Below, piece by piece: positions 59,601 to 63,374 of a DNA stretch of 63,374 nucleotides. The translations under genes and the position numbers were made by a program. Under the pieces are notes generated by a model that saw only the letters and a program-made list of their open reading frames with translations, did not search any database and was not told the origin of the DNA. Positions within the stretch are counted from its first letter, which is position 1; each line of letters begins with the position of its first letter. The DNA is from Mycogone perniciosa (Eukaryota > Ascomycota > Sordariomycetes > Hypocreales > Hypocreaceae): positions 1 to 63,374 of the forward strand of contig JAOALB010000221.1 in NCBI GenBank assembly GCA_025331125.1, read 5' to 3'.

Positions 59601-62600
59601 TGTATACTGCTATAACAGAGAATACTTTTAAAAGATATTAAAGTCTAATATTAATAAATTTATAAAAGTAACGCTAAAACTAATAGAAAGTAATATTTAA
59701 AAGAAACTTTTTAACTAGCTATAAAATAAAATTATTAGCTTCTTTTTATAACTAGTAAATAAGCTTCCCTTTAAAAGATTATAAGACTATAAAATTAAGC
59801 TTTTATTAAAGAAGGAACCACTATATTAAAAAAACCATTTAATATTACTAAATAAACTTTAGGTTATAAGAAAATAGCTAGACAAAAACCTAGCTAAAGG
59901 ATTTATTAAAGAATCCAGAGCGAGATATACTGCCTTTTTACTTTTTACTATAAAATTTAAAAAAGGCATCTATATTTATTAAAACTATTAAAGCTTTAAT
60001 AATATTACTATAAAGAATTACTACCTAGTGCCGCTAATCCAGGAAATATTAAATACTTTATATAATGCTAAACTTTATATTAAGCTAGATATAATAGCTG
60101 CCTTTAATAAACTTAGAATCGCTAAGGGATATAAATAAAAGATAGCTTTTATAACCCGGTTTAAGCTATTCAAAACCCTTATTATACCTTTTAGCTTTTA
60201 TAATACCTTAGCCTTTTTTTAACACTATATTAACTATACTTTATATAATTTATTTAATAAAACCTATATAGCCTACTTTAATAATATTTTAATCTACTTA
60301 GCTATATAAAAAGAATATCGATAATATATATAGGAAATTATAGATAAATTAATTAATGCACGTCTTTAAATTAATATTAAAAAATGCAAATTTAAAACAA
60401 TAAAAACGAAATACTTTAGCCTAATTATTATAAATAATAGCATTAAAATAGACCTTAAAAAAGTAGCTGTAATTATAAGTTAAAAAAGACCTTTAAACCT
60501 CCGCGAACTTTAATATTTTTTAGGCTTTGCGAATTTCTATTAGCAGTTTATTAAAGACTTCTTTAATATCTATAAACCTTTAAATAACTTTTTAAAAAAA
60601 GATATACTATAAAATTAAATAGAACTCTATACTGCTGCATTTAACTGCCTTAAAACCTAGTTTATAACTACTTTAATCTTTACCTTTTTTAACTATAATA
60701 AAAAGATAGTCTTAGAAATAAATGCCTTAAACTAGGCATTTAATAATATTCTTTTTTAATATAATAAAAATAGTATCCTGCAACTAATAGTATATTTTTT
60801 TATTAAAGTATTTACCTGCTAAATGTAATTATAAAATTTATAATAAAGAACTGCTAGCTATTATTAAATTATTAAAAGAATAGCACTTTAAACTTTAAAG
60901 TATAAAAAATAAATTTAAGATTATTATAGACTATAAAAACCTAAAATACTTTATAACTATTAAAGTATTAAATTAAAGATAAGTCTACTAGTTTAAATTC
61001 CTATCCCAGTATAATTTCTGGATTATTTATTAGCTTAAATTAAAAGCAGTAAAGCTTAATATATTAAGCAGGAGATTTTAAAATATCCTAGTAAAGTTAA
61101 ATTAAAATAATAGCTAATTAAAAGAAAAAAAGAGAACTTTACTTTTAAAAAGCCACTTTAACCCCTATACTTATATTAATATTACAGGAAGTATAAATAA
61201 TAAAAACCTCTTTACTATAATAACTAGCACTTTAATCCTAAATTTAAAGACATCGATTAATAAAATAATTAATAAAGCCTATAAAACATTAAATATAGCA
61301 AGTATTATAATATAGGCGCTTTAAAACCTAGCTATTTAATAATAGCCTAAAAGTATTTAAAGTACTTTAAAGGCAGCTATATAAAACTTTTAAATCTGCA
61401 GTAATTAAATATATTACTAGGAATAACTTTTCTTTCTATTAACAGATAAAGTAAAGACATAAGTTATATATTAAATATACTCTTTTAGGCTAAAATGATA
61501 TTTAAATAAATAAAAATACTAAACTTCTTTAACTGTATATACTAGTGGCCGCGAATGTTAATTAATGTTAATACTTTTATTAAAGGTTATAACCTATACT
61601 TTTAAATAAAGTTAAATAAGTCTACTCCTTTAAAATTCTTAAAACTATTACTAATACTATTTTAAACTTAAAGTAATATCTTAATAGATTATATTATACT
61701 ACTGCCTAACTATAATTAATAAAGCTTAGTCTATAAGAATATTTTTATAGTAGTATACTATTTAATAAAGATATATTATTTTATTACTACCTATACACTT
61801 AATATTAAATAACTTACTAATACCTTTATTTCACGTATTTATACTTTATATAAAGCCCTAGAAATAATTATATTAAATTAAAGTACTTGGTTTATATTTA
61901 AATTTTAAAAGTCATTATTTTAATAACTTAAAATCCACTTTAAATATTCTTTAGCCTATTTTTTAAAGACTAACAGCTAAACTAAATAGCTAAATATAAA
62001 GGTAAAGCAGTATTTTAAACAGTTTATAAGTTTTTACTAAAATAATTAAATAAATTAACTGCTATTTATAGAATTTACTTAAAATAATTAAATATTTAAG
62101 ATAAAAGGAACTTTACTATTTTTTATAAATTATAGTTTTCACCTATACTTAAAAGTTAAGCCTTTAAACCCCTGCCCGCTAAATTTATCTATTACTTAAA
62201 AGAGGAGTTTTTATAAAGTAAATACTATAGCTAAGCATTTTTAATGAATCTTAAATTAATCAAAAGCCTTTATAGTATAATCGATTGCCTAATATAAAGC
62301 TGCAGCTAATATATTAAAAAAGGATTTATATTAATTTACAGTTAATAAAAAGGTATAGTTAAAGATTAAATAGCTTAGAATAAACTGTTTAATAAAAAAG
62401 GGAGATAATAAATAGGTAAGCCTATATAAAATCCTTAATATATACCTTTAAGCCTACCAACTTAAACTCCTTAACTATATCTATATTTTCCCTATATTCT
62501 ATAACTCTCTTTTTAGACTATTAATAGTTAATAAAGCAGGCTAATAAATGTATTTACTAAAATAAAACACTATTAATAAACAAAAGAATAAAAATATATA

Positions 62601-62963
62601 AGGATAAATCTTTAAAAGAGATAATAAAATAAATAAAGTAATAGAAAAATAAAAATTTAATAATATCTTTAACTGCTATAATAAAGATAGCCTATACTAT
62701 TATATAGCCTAAAAACACTATACACTAAGCTAGTAACCTGTAAAAGACTTCAAAGGATAAAACGCTGCCCTTTTAAAATACTATATAAAAAACCCCGATA
62801 AGCTTAGCCCGCCTGCCTAAGTTAAAAAGAGGAAGATAACCGACTAGCCAGACCTGCAATACAGCAGCCGCTTATAATAAAATTAATATAATAAAAGGAT
62901 TAGAATATATATAATCCTGGAATAGCTATTTAAGGGCAAATAGAGTTTAAAAAAGGGGGGTAC

Positions 62964-63125
62964 TATTACAGTATTAAACCTGCCCTCTAATAACTTATTA
63001 GTATTATATGCGTCCTCACGTAATGGCTTAGTCCTATACCTCCGAACCATATTCATATAGCTTCTTGCCTTGTTTAAGGCATAATAAAGATATTACCTTG
63101 ACCCGCTATTCCGTGTGCTGTAATA
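62964..63125 (+). repeat. Right LTR of element 2 (162 bp)
   Basis: It begins TATTACAG (mutated TGTCACGG) and ends GTGCTGTAATA. Its right half retains G and C that are lost in the left LTR. Confidence 0.9.
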
Positions 63126-63130
63126 ATAAT
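63126..63130. repeat. Target-site duplication ATAAT, right of element 2
   Basis: It is identical to 56518-56522, directly after the right LTR. Confidence 0.8.
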
Positions 63131-63299
63131 ACTTTAACCGTTTTTTACTTAACTATATAACTATTTTACCTACTTTTTAACCAGCCTTAGCACAGAGACT
63201 AATAAAGTCCTTTTAGCTGCTAGATAACTGAAAGGAAACGCCTTAAAGTAGTTTAAACCTATTTAAAGGGATTTCTTTAATAATAAAAGCAAAGCTAAT

Positions 63300-63374
63300 T
63301 GTGACGATCCGGGTTGATTCTCAAGGGATAAACCGAGGTTCGTGGGTTTATGTTGACAGAGAGGTCAGGGATGA
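63300..63374 (-). mobile_element. Inverted, little-mutated LTR of element 1 family, cut by window end
   Basis: This is the reverse complement of the element 1 LTR end (compare 52325-52401): TGTGACGATCCGGG at the edge, then the AGAGAGGTCAGGGAT block. Small differences include a short deletion. It still has normal G and C, unlike its neighbours. It interrupts element 3 and continues outside the window, so a third integration in the opposite orientation is likely. Confidence 0.8.

Larger units (their letters stand above)
56523..63125 (+). mobile_element. Gypsy-type LTR retrotransposon nested in element 3 (element 2), RIP-mutated
   Basis: A complete 6603 bp element bounded by two 162 bp LTRs and an ATAAT target duplication (56518-56522 and 63126-63130). 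A purine tract (A then six G, about 62949-62960) precedes the right LTR. A reverse transcriptase remnant is readable at about 59.9-60.3 kb, with AYFNNILIY at 60271-60297 where active enzymes have two Asp, and a damaged integrase region follows near 61.5 kb. All frames are broken by RIP-like changes. The order RT before integrase fits Ty3/gypsy. It inserted into element 3 and is therefore younger than it. Confidence 0.92.
55681..63299 (+). mobile_element. Second member of element 1 family, interrupted (element 3)
   Basis: It starts with an LTR at 55681-56067 (TGTCACGACC start). The following internal sequence closely matches the start of element 1's internal region (both include an ATCCGCTGCAGTATCC stretch). 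Homology to element 1 breaks at 56517, is interrupted by element 2, and resumes at 63131 with sequence matching 45535-45690. It breaks again at 63299, where an inverted LTR begins. The rest of the element lies beyond the window or is lost. It is mutated to the same RIP-like degree as element 1. Confidence 0.82.

Overview
The window is fungal nuclear DNA, most likely a filamentous ascomycete of the Aspergillus/Penicillium group. Genes are split by 47-78 nt introns with GT(A/G)NGT-type donors and CTNAC branch sites. The protein families are typical of Pezizomycotina: Zn2Cys6 regulators, a CYP504-like P450, GH28 and fungal SLATT. A motif common in that group, TACGGAGTA, is scattered between genes, and the right-hand 18.7 kb is transposon sequence mutated in the manner of repeat-induced point mutation (RIP). 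I rebuilt exon structures by hand from splice signals, reading-frame continuity and protein logic. No database search was possible.

Layout. 1-4220: no convincing gene, but an imperfect ~100 bp inverted repeat at 2854-3182. 4221-5397 (-): four-exon multi-pass membrane protein. 8490-9473 (-): decayed F-box gene. 10199-16347: a three-gene cluster, A (-), B (+), C (+). A and C are paralogues with a shared N-terminal module, and all three carry a Tyr-Gly signature followed by Gly-Gly, reminiscent of MACPF-type pore-forming proteins. 16713-17815 (+) and 18452-19639 (-): two conserved-looking genes of unknown function. 20327-21961 (+): aldehyde dehydrogenase. 22105-23445 (-): secreted GH28 enzyme. 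26299-26391 (+): tRNA-Val with a 21 nt intron.

26838-43282 is a second gene-rich block: CYP504-like P450 (-), divergent Zn2Cys6 regulator (+), an unknown single-exon gene (+), a fungal SLATT two-TM protein (+), a cysteine-rich secreted or GPI-anchored protein (-), a nitrilase (-) and a second Zn2Cys6 regulator (-). The aldehyde dehydrogenase, nitrilase and P450 could meet at phenylacetate: aldehyde or nitrile to acid, then ring hydroxylation. This is a testable inference only.

44675-63374 is a nest of LTR retrotransposons. A 7722 bp Ty3/gypsy chromovirus-type element has 403 bp LTRs and a GTAAG target duplication. Next come a copia-like remnant and a second member of the first family, the latter interrupted by a 6603 bp gypsy-type element with 162 bp LTRs and an ATAAT duplication. 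The window ends inside an inverted, hardly mutated LTR. RIP-like mutation is extreme inside the elements but fades toward the outer edge of each LTR.

Most notable points: the MACPF-like gene trio, two probable microexons (10 nt after a GC-AG intron in the nitrilase; 16 nt in gene A), the SLATT gene, and the edge-sparing mutation pattern in the nested retrotransposons.
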